A stretch of DNA of 43,848 nt, from NCBI GenBank assembly GCA_030426145.1, contig JAUHZF010000029.1, positions 1 through 43,848 of the forward strand. The letters run 5' to 3'. How positions within the stretch are numbered: the stretch's first letter is position 1; the number at the start of each line of letters is the position of its first letter. A model generated the notes under the pieces. It saw nothing but the letters and a program-made list of their open reading frames with translations, was not told where the DNA came from and did no database searches. Of this stretch, positions 24,271 through 31,788 are shown piece by piece. A program made the translations under genes and the position numbers. This DNA is from Polyangia bacterium (lineage in GTDB: Bacteria > Myxococcota_A > Polyangia > Polyangiales > Polyangiaceae).

Positions 24271-25728
24271 TCAAGATCCGACACCCATCTCCGAAACGGC
24301 GCACTTGATGCGCTCGCCGTGTCGGAGGTTGGCCGAGAGGTTTCGCAAAGCCGTGCGGATGCCCTCCTCCACCACCGGGTGGTAGAAGGGCATGCCTAGG
24401 GCCTGCTCGACCGTCATGGCTTGCTGGACGGCCCAGGCCAGGAGGTGGGCCGTGTGCTCGACCCGCGGCCCGAAGAGCTCGGCGCCGATGAGCCGGCCCG
24501 TGTGCTGCTCGGCGTAGATGCGGACCAAGCCAGCGTTGATGCCCTGCACCCGTGCGCGGCCCTGGTCGCCGTAGTCCACCTCGCCGGCCATGGCGGAGCA
24601 CGAGCCGACCTCGGCGTAGCTCTGACCCACGACGGCGATCTGCGGGTCGCTGAAGACGATGCTCAGCGGGGTACGACGCTTCGCCGCGCGGACCCCATCT
24701 GGATGGCGAGCGGCGTTGCCTCCCGCGATGCGGCCGTCGTCGCTCGCCTCGTGGAGCAAGGGGTGCAGGTTGTTCACGTCGCCGGCCACGAAGATGGGGT
24801 GTTCACCGAGCTGCAGCGTGTCGGGGTCGATGGTGTCCTTCTTCAGGTCGACCCCCGCGGACTCCAGACCGAGGTTGGCGAGGTTGGGCGTGCGACCGGC
24901 GGCCAACAGAATGCGCGCGAAGGTCTCTCGGCGCTCCTCGCCACGGCTGTCGACGAAGTGGAAGCTCACCCCCTCGTCGACCGTCTCGATGCTGTTCAGG
25001 GTGTAGTCTGGGTGGAGGTCGAGCTCTTCGCTCAGGACCCTGAACGCCTCCGCGTTGACTACGGGGTCGGTGAGGTGCGCGACCTGCCCGCCGATCCCGA
25101 CCAGCGTGGTGCGCACGCCCAGACGATGGAGGGCCTGGCCAAGCTCCAGCCCAATGACCCCGAGGCCCACCACGAGGATGCTGTCGGGGAGCTCGGTCAT
25201 CTCGAAGATCTCTTCATTGGTGAGCGAGAGCGCGGGGTCGAGCCCACGGAAAGGCGGGGGCACGAAGGGGGTGCTGCCGGTGGCGACGACGAGCTTGTCG
25301 TAGGTGACCTCGACCTCTTCGCCTGCGTCGAGGTCCACCACCAAGCGGCCCGCAGCCGCGACGCGCGCGCGACCGATGATGAGCTCGTCCTCCGAGCCCG
25401 CTTCGTCGATGACTCGATTCACGAAGCCGACGAAGCGGTCGCGCTCGGATTGCACCCGCTTCAAGACGGCTGGCCCGTCGACCCGAACCTCGCCCGTGTG
25501 CACACCGAACATCGGCGCCTGCTTCGCGTGGTGGACCGCGTCGGCGGCCGCGATGAGGAGCTTGCTCGGCATGCAGCCGACCCGCGCACAGGTGGTGCCG
25601 AACGGGCCGGGGTCGATCATCAGCGCGGTCGCGCCTTCTTTGGTGGCGGCGCGGCGCGCGCCGAGACCGGCGGTGCCGGCACCGAGGATGGCGACGTCGA
25701 CGTGGCGGGGGGCGTTGGCTTGATTCAT
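24271..25728 (-). CDS. Dihydrolipoamide-dehydrogenase-like flavoprotein
   Basis: This is a 485-residue FAD/NAD(P) disulfide oxidoreductase. It has the N-terminal FAD dinucleotide motif ILGAGTAGLGA (residues 14-24), the redox pair Cys47 and Cys52 in TTCARVGCMPSK, a second nucleotide motif VVGLGVIGLE, and AGDVNNLHPLLHEA. The dimerisation domain has HPVVEEGIRTAL in place of the usual HPT(L/F)SE. The Cys spacing and C-terminal His mean an active disulfide reductase, but no 2-oxoacid dehydrogenase genes are nearby, so the partner (lipoyl protein, glutathione-like thiol or quinone) is unknown. GGAGG lies about nine bases before the ATG at 25728. Confidence 0.85.
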   Translation of the reverse strand: MNQANAPRHVDVAILGAGTAGLGARRAATKEGATALMIDPGPFGTTCARVGCMPSKLLIAAADAVHHAKQAPMFGVHTGEVRVDGPAVLKRVQSERDRFVGFVNRVIDEAGSEDELIIGRARVAAAGRLVVDLDAGEEVEVTYDKLVVATGSTPFVPPPFRGLDPALSLTNEEIFEMTELPDSILVVGLGVIGLELGQALHRLGVRTTLVGIGGQVAHLTDPVVNAEAFRVLSEELDLHPDYTLNSIETVDEGVSFHFVDSRGEERRETFARILLAAGRTPNLANLGLESAGVDLKKDTIDPDTLQLGEHPIFVAGDVNNLHPLLHEASDDGRIAGGNAARHPDGVRAAKRRTPLSIVFSDPQIAVVGQSYAEVGSCSAMAGEVDYGDQGRARVQGINAGLVRIYAEQHTGRLIGAELFGPRVEHTAHLLAWAVQQAMTVEQALGMPFYHPVVEEGIRTALRNLSANLRHGERIKCAVSEMGVGS

Positions 25729-25809
25729 GGGGATCGGTCCTCCGGTCGAGTGGGGACCTATCCCTTGGTGGCAAGCGCCCGCTGGGTCTAGCCGCGCGTC
25801 GTCTTTTTT

Positions 25810-26631
25810 TCAGGCTGCCTGGCGTGTGGGGGCCAGGCGGTCGGCCATGGCTTCGATCTCGGCTTCGGCGAGGTGGAGGTTGTCGTGGTCCATGGGATGG
25901 AAGTCACGCCGGACGTAACTTCGGATGGCGCGCCAGAACACGCCGCGCACGACACCCTGCCGCTGACGTCGGAGATCTCGGCGCAGCCCTCGCTGGCGAT
26001 CGGACGTCATGTCCTCTTGCCGCATCAGCATCACCGATCCGATCACCCAGTAGCCCACGAGCAACACCGAACCGAGGCACAGACCGAGCATGCGGTTCGC
26101 GTAGCCAGGGTGGACCCGCATCAGCACGTCGTAGGCCACGGCCTTGTGCTCGATTTCCTCCGCTGCGTGCCAACGAAGGAGATCCCGCATCACGGGGTGT
26201 GCCTCGTCGAGGATCCCGTCCGTGAGCGCGTGCTCTCCGAGGGAGGCGGTGAAGTGCTCCGCGGCGGCGGTGATGGCGAGGTTGAGCGCAGGCGGGAAGT
26301 GGTCTTCGAGCCAGCGCGCGCTGCGCGTGTAGAAGCCCAGGAAGGACTGCACGTCGTAGCCCTGGGACTCGAGGCGCCGAAAGAAGGCCTCGTGCTCACG
26401 GGCGTGAGAGCCCTCCTGGCCGAAGAAGCCACGGACTTGGTTTTCGAGTCCGGGGTCGTCGAGCTGATCGAGGTAGTGCTTCACGCTGCGCACGAAGAAG
26501 CGCTCGCCGTGGGGGAAGATGAGGTTGAGTCCGTTGGCGACGTGCGTGAGGCCGGGCGCGTCGGCGAACCAGTGCTGGGGAAGCTCGGAGAAATCGAAGC
26601 GCGGGTGTCGGGGCTCGGGCCGATGAGACAT
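25810..26631 (-). CDS. PF10118 metal-dependent hydrolase-like protein
   Basis: This is a 273-residue predicted di-metal helical-bundle protein of the PF10118 group. Candidate ligand motifs are GQEGSHAREHEAF near 71-82 and HAAEEIEHKAVAYDVL near 155-170, which look like two ferritin-style ExxH halves. A hydrophobic segment LGLCLGSVLLVGYWVIGSVML near 183-203 may be a membrane helix. Upstream are two TTGAAC-N3 palindromes and a divergent TetR gene, suggesting that the regulator represses it. PF10118 members are frequently annotated as hydrolases, but the reaction is not well established. A TTTTTTT tract just after the stop lies on the plus strand and is not a terminator for this gene. Confidence 0.8.
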   Translation of the reverse strand: MSHRPEPRHPRFDFSELPQHWFADAPGLTHVANGLNLIFPHGERFFVRSVKHYLDQLDDPGLENQVRGFFGQEGSHAREHEAFFRRLESQGYDVQSFLGFYTRSARWLEDHFPPALNLAITAAAEHFTASLGEHALTDGILDEAHPVMRDLLRWHAAEEIEHKAVAYDVLMRVHPGYANRMLGLCLGSVLLVGYWVIGSVMLMRQEDMTSDRQRGLRRDLRRQRQGVVRGVFWRAIRSYVRRDFHPMDHDNLHLAEAEIEAMADRLAPTRQAA

Positions 26632-26652
26632 GGGGCGGCTCCTGTTGGTCTA

Positions 26653-26700
26653 TTGAACTGTGTTCAACAGGCAGCCTAACCCTTGTTGAACGAGAGTCAA
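26653..26700. promoter_or_regulatory. Two TTGAAC-N3-GTTCAA operators 33 bp apart
   Basis: Site one, TTGAAC-TGT-GTTCAA (26653-26667), is a perfect palindrome. Site two, TTGAAC-GAG-AGTCAA (26686-26700), is an imperfect copy. They start 33 bp apart, about three helical turns, and lie 22 bp before the PF10118 gene. The divergent TetR gene starts at 26820. The arrangement fits a TetR dimer pair binding the same helix face. Confidence 0.7.
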
Positions 26701-26819
26701 TAGGCGATCGCTCCGCGGCGTCCGTCGACCCGGACTGGAACGAGCATCGGTTTGACGTATCCGTTGGGCGTGGAAGGCGAGGGGTTTCACAGGCTTCAAA
26801 CCGTTCTAGACTACCTTCC

Positions 26820-27437
26820 ATGGGTCGCGATGCAGCGAAGTCGGCGTCCGACGAGCGAGTGCGCCTCGACGTGGACGAACGTCGAGAGCGGCTCCTCGCT
26901 CTCGGGCGCGAGCTGTTCAGCGAGCGTAGTTACGAGGAGATCAGCATCGGCGACATCGCGAAGGCGGCCGGGATCTCCAAGGGCCTGCTCTACCACTACT
27001 TTCCGGGCAAGCGAGACTTCTACGTGGCTGTGGTGCGGGATGCGGCCCAAGATCTCCTCGACCGCACCGAGCCCCCCGAGGCCACCCCGGGGGACGTCGA
27101 CCTCCTTCACGCCAAGCTCGACGCCTACCTCGAGTACGTGGAGGAGAACTTCCGAGCCTACGCGCTCCTCTTGCGCAGCGGGATCGGCAGCGACCGTGAG
27201 GTGCTCGCCATCGTGGAGGGCACGCGAGAGGCCTTCGTCGAGCGCCTCCAGACCTCGCTGCCCTTCAGCGCCCCGACGCCTCTCATGCGCGCGGCCCTCC
27301 GAGGTTGGGTCGGCTTCGTCGAAGCCGCGAGCCTAGACTGGATCGAGCGTCGTGACGTCGAGCGGGCCGAGCTCAAGCAACTGCTCGCGCAGACCCTCGT
27401 GGCGGCGGTCATCGCCGCCGGCGGCCAGGTGACCTGA
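26820..27437 (+). CDS. TetR-family transcriptional regulator
   Basis: This is a 205-residue TetR regulator. The helix-turn-helix is at about 18-65: RERLLALGRELFSERSYEEISIGDIAKAAGISKGLLYHYFPGKRDFYV. The C-terminal helices (70-195) form the ligand pocket. It is divergent from the PF10118 gene and very likely binds the TTGAAC palindromes in the gap, controlling both. No clear Shine-Dalgarno sequence is seen before the ATG, so this could be a leaderless or weakly translated mRNA. A convergent alpha/beta hydrolase follows after four bases. Confidence 0.9.
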   Translation: MGRDAAKSASDERVRLDVDERRERLLALGRELFSERSYEEISIGDIAKAAGISKGLLYHYFPGKRDFYVAVVRDAAQDLLDRTEPPEATPGDVDLLHAKLDAYLEYVEENFRAYALLLRSGIGSDREVLAIVEGTREAFVERLQTSLPFSAPTPLMRAALRGWVGFVEAASLDWIERRDVERAELKQLLAQTLVAAVIAAGGQVT

Positions 27438-27441
27438 ACTT

Positions 27442-28332
27442 CTAGGCCGCGCGAACGTCGGGGGTGCGAAAGCAGCGCTCGAGGAAGGGGAGGGCGCGGC
27501 GCGCGACGTCCGCGGGGCGCTCTTCGTGCACGAACAGCTTGCCGGGTCGCAAGACCTCGAGCTCGGCACCCGCGGTGAACTGGGAGAGCATCTTCTCGGC
27601 CTTGGCGAGAGGAAAGAAGGGATCGTTCGCACCCCATATGAGCAGGCTCGGCGCCGTCATCTCGCGATGGATGCGACCCAGGCCCTTCATCAGCTTCTGG
27701 TCGAAGTTGCGGATGAGGGCCATGGCCCCATCGAGTGCGGCGCGGTCGTTCAACAAGGGCTGGATGAAGAGGTCGCCGAAGGCGCCGTCGAGCAGGCGCA
27801 TGTCCTCGAAACACGCGCCAAAGGCGGCATCCGTGCCTCGGAACCAACGGTTGCGGAGCAACAGCTTGAAGATGGCGTCGCCGAGCGGCACTGCGCCCGC
27901 GGCCTTGTAGAGCATGGGCTGCCAGGGCACGTGGCCGGGGATCTCGGTGTTGCACATCACCGACCCCGCCACGCGCTCACCGTGCTGATGGGCGACCAGC
28001 CGAGTGACCATCGCGCCGCTGTCGTGGCCGAGAAGCGCATAGCGTCCGATACCGAGGGCATCGATGGTGGCCCCGACGGTCTCGGCATGTCGACCCAGCT
28101 CGATCGCCTTGGGGTCGCGACACCGTGTGAGGCCGGCGCCTGGCAGGTCGATGACGTGGCAGGTGAACTGCTCGGCAAGGTGAGGGACCAGGTCGCGGTA
28201 GGTGGCGCCGTGCAGCGGCCAGCCGTGCACCAGGACGAGGTCAGGGCCCTGGCCGAACTGGCGCACCGCCACGTCACTGTGGCCGACGTCCACGAAGCGG
28301 GGAGTAGCGTCTGCGAATCGGTAGGTCGTCAT
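27442..28332 (-). CDS. Alpha/beta hydrolase with Asp nucleophile (dehalogenase/epoxide-hydrolase-like)
   Basis: This is a 296-residue hydrolase. The oxyanion motif is HGWP at 36-39, the nucleophile elbow GHDSG at 102-106 with Asp104 rather than Ser, a WGANDPFFP segment carries the acid, and VHEERP carries the catalytic His. Asp nucleophiles are characteristic of haloalkane or fluoroacetate dehalogenases and epoxide hydrolases. Length fits. The exact substrate cannot be told; the residues that stabilise halide would need a structural alignment. It is divergent from an XRE regulator whose promoter region contains two palindromes, so it may be induced by its substrate. Confidence 0.85.
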   Translation of the reverse strand: MTTYRFADATPRFVDVGHSDVAVRQFGQGPDLVLVHGWPLHGATYRDLVPHLAEQFTCHVIDLPGAGLTRCRDPKAIELGRHAETVGATIDALGIGRYALLGHDSGAMVTRLVAHQHGERVAGSVMCNTEIPGHVPWQPMLYKAAGAVPLGDAIFKLLLRNRWFRGTDAAFGACFEDMRLLDGAFGDLFIQPLLNDRAALDGAMALIRNFDQKLMKGLGRIHREMTAPSLLIWGANDPFFPLAKAEKMLSQFTAGAELEVLRPGKLFVHEERPADVARRALPFLERCFRTPDVRAA

Positions 28333-28384
28333 GGCGCCATGGTGGGCACCGCGGCGGGCTCACTCAATGACGTGGTCGGGTAAA

Positions 28385-28452
28385 GTCGGGTGATCTCCCT
28401 GGGTTGAAACCCGACATTTCTCGCCCTCGGCGCAGTCATGACCCCATGGGGT
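28385..28452. promoter_or_regulatory. Inverted repeats between the alpha/beta hydrolase and XRE genes
   Basis: GTCGGGT (28385-28391) and ACCCGAC (28409-28415) are complementary arms with a 17-bp spacer. ACCCCATGGGGT (28441-28452) is a perfect 12-bp palindrome. Both are in the 158-bp gap between divergent genes and may be the operators of the XRE regulator. Confidence 0.45.
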
Positions 28453-28490
28453 AAGCGACAGGTCCCGACGCATCCCGTAGATTCAGGGGC

Positions 28491-29297
28491 GTGACGACGG
28501 CGACCAAGAAGTCGGGGCTGTTTCCCGCCCTCCTCAAGTACTGGCGGGGCAAACGAGGGCTCAGCCAGCTCGACCTCTCGCTCACGGCCGATGTCTCCGC
28601 CCGCCATCTGAGCTTCATGGAGACGGGACGCTCGGCGCCGAGCCCCGACATGGTCTTGCGTCTCGGCGCCGCGATGCAGGTGCCGCTACGAGCACAGAAC
28701 GAGATGCTCGTTGCAGCGGGGTACGAGCCCCATTTCGACGAGCCGGACATCTCGAACGGGCTGCCCCCGGCCATCAACCACGCCCTCGAGCAGATGATGG
28801 CCCAGCACGAGCCCTTTCCGCTGGTGGTGATGAACAAGCGCTACGACATCCTACGCACCAACCACGGAGGCCAGCGTCTGCTGGGGCAGGTGCTCGCAGA
28901 TCCGACGGCGATCGAGCTGCCGATGAACGCGTGCAAGCTCATCTTCGATCCGGCTGGCCTGCGGCCCTTCATCGAAGACTGGGAGAACGTGGCCAAGCAC
29001 CTCCTCGCCCGCATGCAGCGCGAGGCGCTGGCCGACCCGCAGGACGATGGCATGACCTCGCTCATCGATGAGCTCACGACCTACCCCGACGTGCCCGCCG
29101 ATTGGCGTCGTCCGGACTTCTCCATCGCCACCGATCCCGTATTCAGCGTCCGACTCGTGCGCGGCGACCTGTCCCTTGCCTTCCTGACCACCCTCACGGT
29201 GTTCAGCGCGCCCCAGAACGTCACCCTCGAAGAGCTTCGCATCGAGAGCTACTTCCCGCTCGACGAAGCCACCGAGCGCTCGTGCCGGGCTGGCTGA
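28491..29297 (+). CDS. XRE-family regulator with MmyB-like ligand domain
   Basis: This is a 268-residue regulator. The N-terminal helix-turn-helix (about 12-70) reads WRGKRGLSQLDLSLTADVSARHLSFMETGRSAPS, the typical MmyB-type start, then LRAQNEMLVAAGYEPHFDE. The C-terminal PAS-like ligand-binding domain (about 100-265) has VVMNKRYDILRTNHGGQRLL and the terminal FFTTLTVFSAPQNVTLEELRIESYFP region. In related regulators this domain binds a fatty acid or other small molecule. Start GTG 28491 follows AGGGGC. The stop codon lies within the first copy of the 31-bp repeat at 29295. It is divergent from the alpha/beta hydrolase and probably controls it. Confidence 0.9.
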   Translation: MTTATKKSGLFPALLKYWRGKRGLSQLDLSLTADVSARHLSFMETGRSAPSPDMVLRLGAAMQVPLRAQNEMLVAAGYEPHFDEPDISNGLPPAINHALEQMMAQHEPFPLVVMNKRYDILRTNHGGQRLLGQVLADPTAIELPMNACKLIFDPAGLRPFIEDWENVAKHLLARMQREALADPQDDGMTSLIDELTTYPDVPADWRRPDFSIATDPVFSVRLVRGDLSLAFLTTLTVFSAPQNVTLEELRIESYFPLDEATERSCRAG

Positions 29298-29325
29298 CGG
29301 TCGTCGCCATCACGAAGGATTGTTA
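29295..29325 (+). repeat. 31-bp leader repeat, copy 1 (upstream of TetR gene)
   Basis: The sequence starts TGACGGTCGTCGCCA, has the variable TCA, and ends CGAAGGATTGTTA. It matches 30386-30416 at 29 of 31 positions. It begins in the stop codon of the XRE gene and ends nine bases before the start of the TetR gene. Confidence 0.85.
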
Positions 29326-29334
29326 GAATGAGAG

Positions 29335-29985
29335 ATGGCAAGACCGCCCGGCGCGGATTCCGGAGAGACCTACGACCGCATCCTCGAAGCCACCCACCAC
29401 GAGCTACGCAACACGCAGCCGCGCAATGCGATCTCGCTGCGTAGGGTTGCCGAGCGAGCGGGCGTGGGCCTAGGCACGCTGCAGTACTACTTCTCCAACA
29501 AGGATACGCTGCTGGAGGCTTGCCTCGACGGGTACTACGAACGGCTTGGGGCGCTGGCCGCGGAGTTGTTCTCCCACGCCGATGAGCATGCGACGCAGCC
29601 GACGGTGGAGCTCGTGCGGCACGCGATGCGGGAACACTATCGGTTCGTGTGTCGAGAGAAGGCGCTCGTCGAGTTGCGACTCCTGACCAACGCGGCGCGA
29701 GGTGAGCTTCACCCAAGCCGCCAGCCGCACTACATGGCCCAGATCATCGGCCATGCAGCCAAGCTGCTCAGCCCGAGACTCGGCCTATCGGAGCTCGACA
29801 TTCGCGTCTCGATTCAAGCTCTCTCTTACTCCACGGTGCGCATGGCGCTGCTCAGCCCCGGGGAGCTCGAGAGTCTCACCGGAGCGACGGGCGCCGATGC
29901 CGAAGCGCAGATCGAGGCGTCGATGGTCGAGGCGGCGTGTCGTCTCCTTTGCCCCGATCGCACCACGCCAGAAGCTGAGCCGTAG
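29335..29985 (+). CDS. TetR-family transcriptional regulator
   Basis: This is a 216-residue regulator with helix-turn-helix at about 12-60: YDRILEATHHELRNTQPRNAISLRRVAERAGVGLGTLQYYFSNKDTLL. The ligand domain follows, ending in an acidic tail. The ATG lies nine bases after a 31-bp element that is duplicated before the DDAH gene at 30427, so the two may share a regulator, possibly this one. It follows the XRE gene on the same strand at a distance of 37 bases. Confidence 0.88.
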   Translation: MARPPGADSGETYDRILEATHHELRNTQPRNAISLRRVAERAGVGLGTLQYYFSNKDTLLEACLDGYYERLGALAAELFSHADEHATQPTVELVRHAMREHYRFVCREKALVELRLLTNAARGELHPSRQPHYMAQIIGHAAKLLSPRLGLSELDIRVSIQALSYSTVRMALLSPGELESLTGATGADAEAQIEASMVEAACRLLCPDRTTPEAEP

Positions 29986-30030
29986 GGCCCCATACAGTGA
30001 CCCATTCTGGCGCGGAAGGGGGGATCGTGA

Positions 30031-30366
30031 GTGGGCGTAACCTGCAACATGCTCACACGAACTGCGAAGAAACTGCTTGGAGGGGTCCTCTTTCTCGTCG
30101 TCCTGGCCGGGGTCAGCGTCGGCTATCGGGCCATATCGTCGGCTGCCGGGCGTCGGGAGCGCGCCGAGCTCCTCGACCAGGCCTGCGGGAACCTCCGCGA
30201 GCTCTCGAACAAGCCTCTTCCCACCTGTGAATCCGAGCTCCAGGGAGAAGAGAAGGCATTGGGGGGGGTCTATCCTCGCAAGTTGCGATGCTTGGCCGCC
30301 TTGTCGGACCTGGAAGGCTACGAGTCCTGCTCCGACGTGAACCACCTCGAGTCTTATCCCGAGTGA
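30031..30366 (+). CDS. Small membrane-anchored protein, unknown
   Basis: This is a 111-residue protein. A basic RTAKK segment precedes a hydrophobic helix LLGGVLFLVVLAGVSVGY (about residues 16-33), so it has one N-terminal membrane anchor. The rest is polar with four Cys (AC, TC, RC, SC), which suggests export and disulfides. GTG 30031 has GGAAGGGGGG ending seven bases upstream; the later ATG at 30049 has no clear ribosome site. I do not recognise it. It sits between the TetR and DDAH genes on the same strand. Confidence 0.6.
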   Translation: MGVTCNMLTRTAKKLLGGVLFLVVLAGVSVGYRAISSAAGRRERAELLDQACGNLRELSNKPLPTCESELQGEEKALGGVYPRKLRCLAALSDLEGYESCSDVNHLESYPE

Positions 30367-30385
30367 GCGCATCCACCGGCCGGGT

Positions 30386-30416
30386 TGACGGTCGTCGCCA
30401 GCGCGAAGGATTGTTA
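30386..30416 (+). repeat. 31-bp leader repeat, copy 2 (upstream of DDAH gene)
   Basis: This copy reads as the one at 29295-29325 except for two positions in the middle. It ends ten bases before the ATG at 30427. It includes TTGACGG (30385-30391), which resembles a -35 element, and GATTGTTA near its end. Confidence 0.85.
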
Positions 30417-30426
30417 CGCCTCGAGC

Positions 30427-31179
30427 ATGGTCACCGCCATCACACGAGCCATCCCCGAGAGCTTCGTCGATGCCATCCGCAGCGACCCGCGGCCGATCAA
30501 CCTGAGCAAGGCGCGCCGTCAGCATGGCGCTTACGTGAAGGCCCTGGCTCAGGTGGTGGACGAAGTGGTCGAGCTCGATGCCGACGAGGCACATCCCGAC
30601 TGCGTCTTCGTGGAAGACACGGCGGTGGTCGCCAAAGGGCACGCACTGATCGCGCGTCTCGGTCATCCGACGCGCCATGGCGAAGGGGCGCCCGTGCGCC
30701 ATGCGCTGCAGGCGCGGGGCCTAACGCTTCACGAGATGGACGCACCGGCGACGCTCGACGGCGGAGATGTGCTGCGCGTCGGCGACACCATCTACGTCGG
30801 CCGTAGTAGGCGCACCAATGGTGAGGGGGTGGCGGCCGTGGCGCGGGTCTTCGGCCCGCTCGGGTTTGCCGTGGTCCCGATGGTGGTCGACGGACTCCAC
30901 CTCAAGTCCGTCTGTTCGTCACCCGTCGACGACGTCGTTCTCGTCGCGCCGGATACGGTTTCGCCCGCCCGCTTCTCGGCCAAGCACGTCATCGTGGTGC
31001 CCGAAGCCGAAGCTCATGGCGCCAATGCCGTCGGTTGTGGAGCGACCGTCATCGTTGCCGGTGGCTGCCCCACCCTGCGCGCCGCCCTCGAAGAGCTCGG
31101 CCTGCGCGTGATCGAGGTCGGCACCTCCGAGGTGCGAAAAGCCGACGGTGCGCTCACCTGCTGCTCGATCTTCGTTTGA
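30427..31179 (+). CDS. N(G),N(G)-dimethylarginine dimethylaminohydrolase (DDAH)
   Basis: This is a 250-residue enzyme that would hydrolyse methylated arginine to citrulline and methylamines. Diagnostic features: LSKARRQHGAY near the start, EDTAVVAKGHALIARLGHPTRHGE, DAPATLDGGDVL, catalytic His158 in HLKSVCS and the C-terminal TCCSIFV with Cys245 as the nucleophile, as in the TCCSV ending of mammalian DDAH. The upstream in-frame ATG at 30385 falls inside the 31-bp repeat and is unlikely. It may also act on free arginine or a related guanidino compound. It converges on a small lipoprotein gene. Confidence 0.88.
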   Translation: MVTAITRAIPESFVDAIRSDPRPINLSKARRQHGAYVKALAQVVDEVVELDADEAHPDCVFVEDTAVVAKGHALIARLGHPTRHGEGAPVRHALQARGLTLHEMDAPATLDGGDVLRVGDTIYVGRSRRTNGEGVAAVARVFGPLGFAVVPMVVDGLHLKSVCSSPVDDVVLVAPDTVSPARFSAKHVIVVPEAEAHGANAVGCGATVIVAGGCPTLRAALEELGLRVIEVGTSEVRKADGALTCCSIFV

Positions 31180-31209
31180 CCCCCGTAGGTCCTGCGGTTG
31201 GCCGCCGAT

Positions 31210-31509
31210 TCAGCCGCCGGGGCAGAAGACTTCGACGCCGGCCTCAGTGTCGGTGCAGGACCCCGCGTCTAGGCAGAAGGACCAGTTGGTCCCACCGGTC
31301 TCCATCGTTGCGCCCAGGCAGGCACAGGTGACCTCGTCACCGCAGTCCGCTGGCGCTTCGACACAGCTCGTTTCGGCGTCCTCGCCGGCGATGTCCGAGC
31401 CGTACGTCACGAACACTTCACGGTCCGCACAGTCCTCGACACCCATGGTGTCGCATCCCGTCGTCATCAGGGTCATGGTGGCGGCCATCAGCCATCGGAG
31501 TTGGTTCAT
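31210..31509 (-). CDS. Small Cys-rich lipoprotein
   Basis: This is a 99-residue predicted lipoprotein with a signal MNQLRWLMAATMTLMTTGC (Cys19). The mature part has several Cys in short spacing (EDCADRE, TSC, ADCGDEVTCACLG, SFC, GSC, VFC) and ends with CPGG. No family is recognised. The start is chosen so that the signal peptide begins directly; the frame has an earlier ATG (31596) that would add 29 unrelated residues. It is convergent with DDAH, 30 bases apart. Confidence 0.6.
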   Translation of the reverse strand: MNQLRWLMAATMTLMTTGCDTMGVEDCADREVFVTYGSDIAGEDAETSCVEAPADCGDEVTCACLGATMETGGTNWSFCLDAGSCTDTEAGVEVFCPGG

Positions 31510-31594
31510 GACGAGTGGGATAGCAGGTTGCGTGCCACCACATGGCCGCGAGCATCGGGCGAGGTTGCGCAGGAAGGATGCGCCCATGTGTGCC

Positions 31595-31733
31595 ATCCCT
31601 TGCTTCAGGGATCCGAGTGCGAGGACCGCGCGTCGCAGCGTCCCGGCTCCTTCGCGTCGCGAAGGCGATCATCGATCGTTTTCCGAGCTTCACCGTGTAC
31701 CGAGAGGCCTGCAAAGCGATCGATGATCGCTTT
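31595..31733. promoter_or_regulatory. Palindrome cluster upstream of the SDR gene at 31789
   Basis: Four palindromes lie in the 279-bp gap between divergent genes. ATCCCT/AGGGAT (31595-31612). CCTTCGCG-T-CGCGAAGG (31649-31665, perfect). AAGGCGATC-ATC-GATCGTTTT (31662-31682, imperfect). AAAGCGATC-GAT-GATCGCTTT (31713-31733, perfect). The last two also pair with each other over 21 bases around a 30-base loop, so they could form a large hairpin. They may be two operator sites 51 bp apart, or a small repeat element of the REP kind. Confidence 0.55.
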
Positions 31734-31788
31734 GGGCGCGCACGTGTCGGCTCTTCGGTAGACCGAGCGCGCCGACCACGGTAGCGCC

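Noticed and set aside
25804..25810. TTTTTTT run near the PF10118 gene end as a terminator
   Set aside because: It is on the plus strand, and the genes on both sides are transcribed on the minus strand; no stem precedes it in plus direction.
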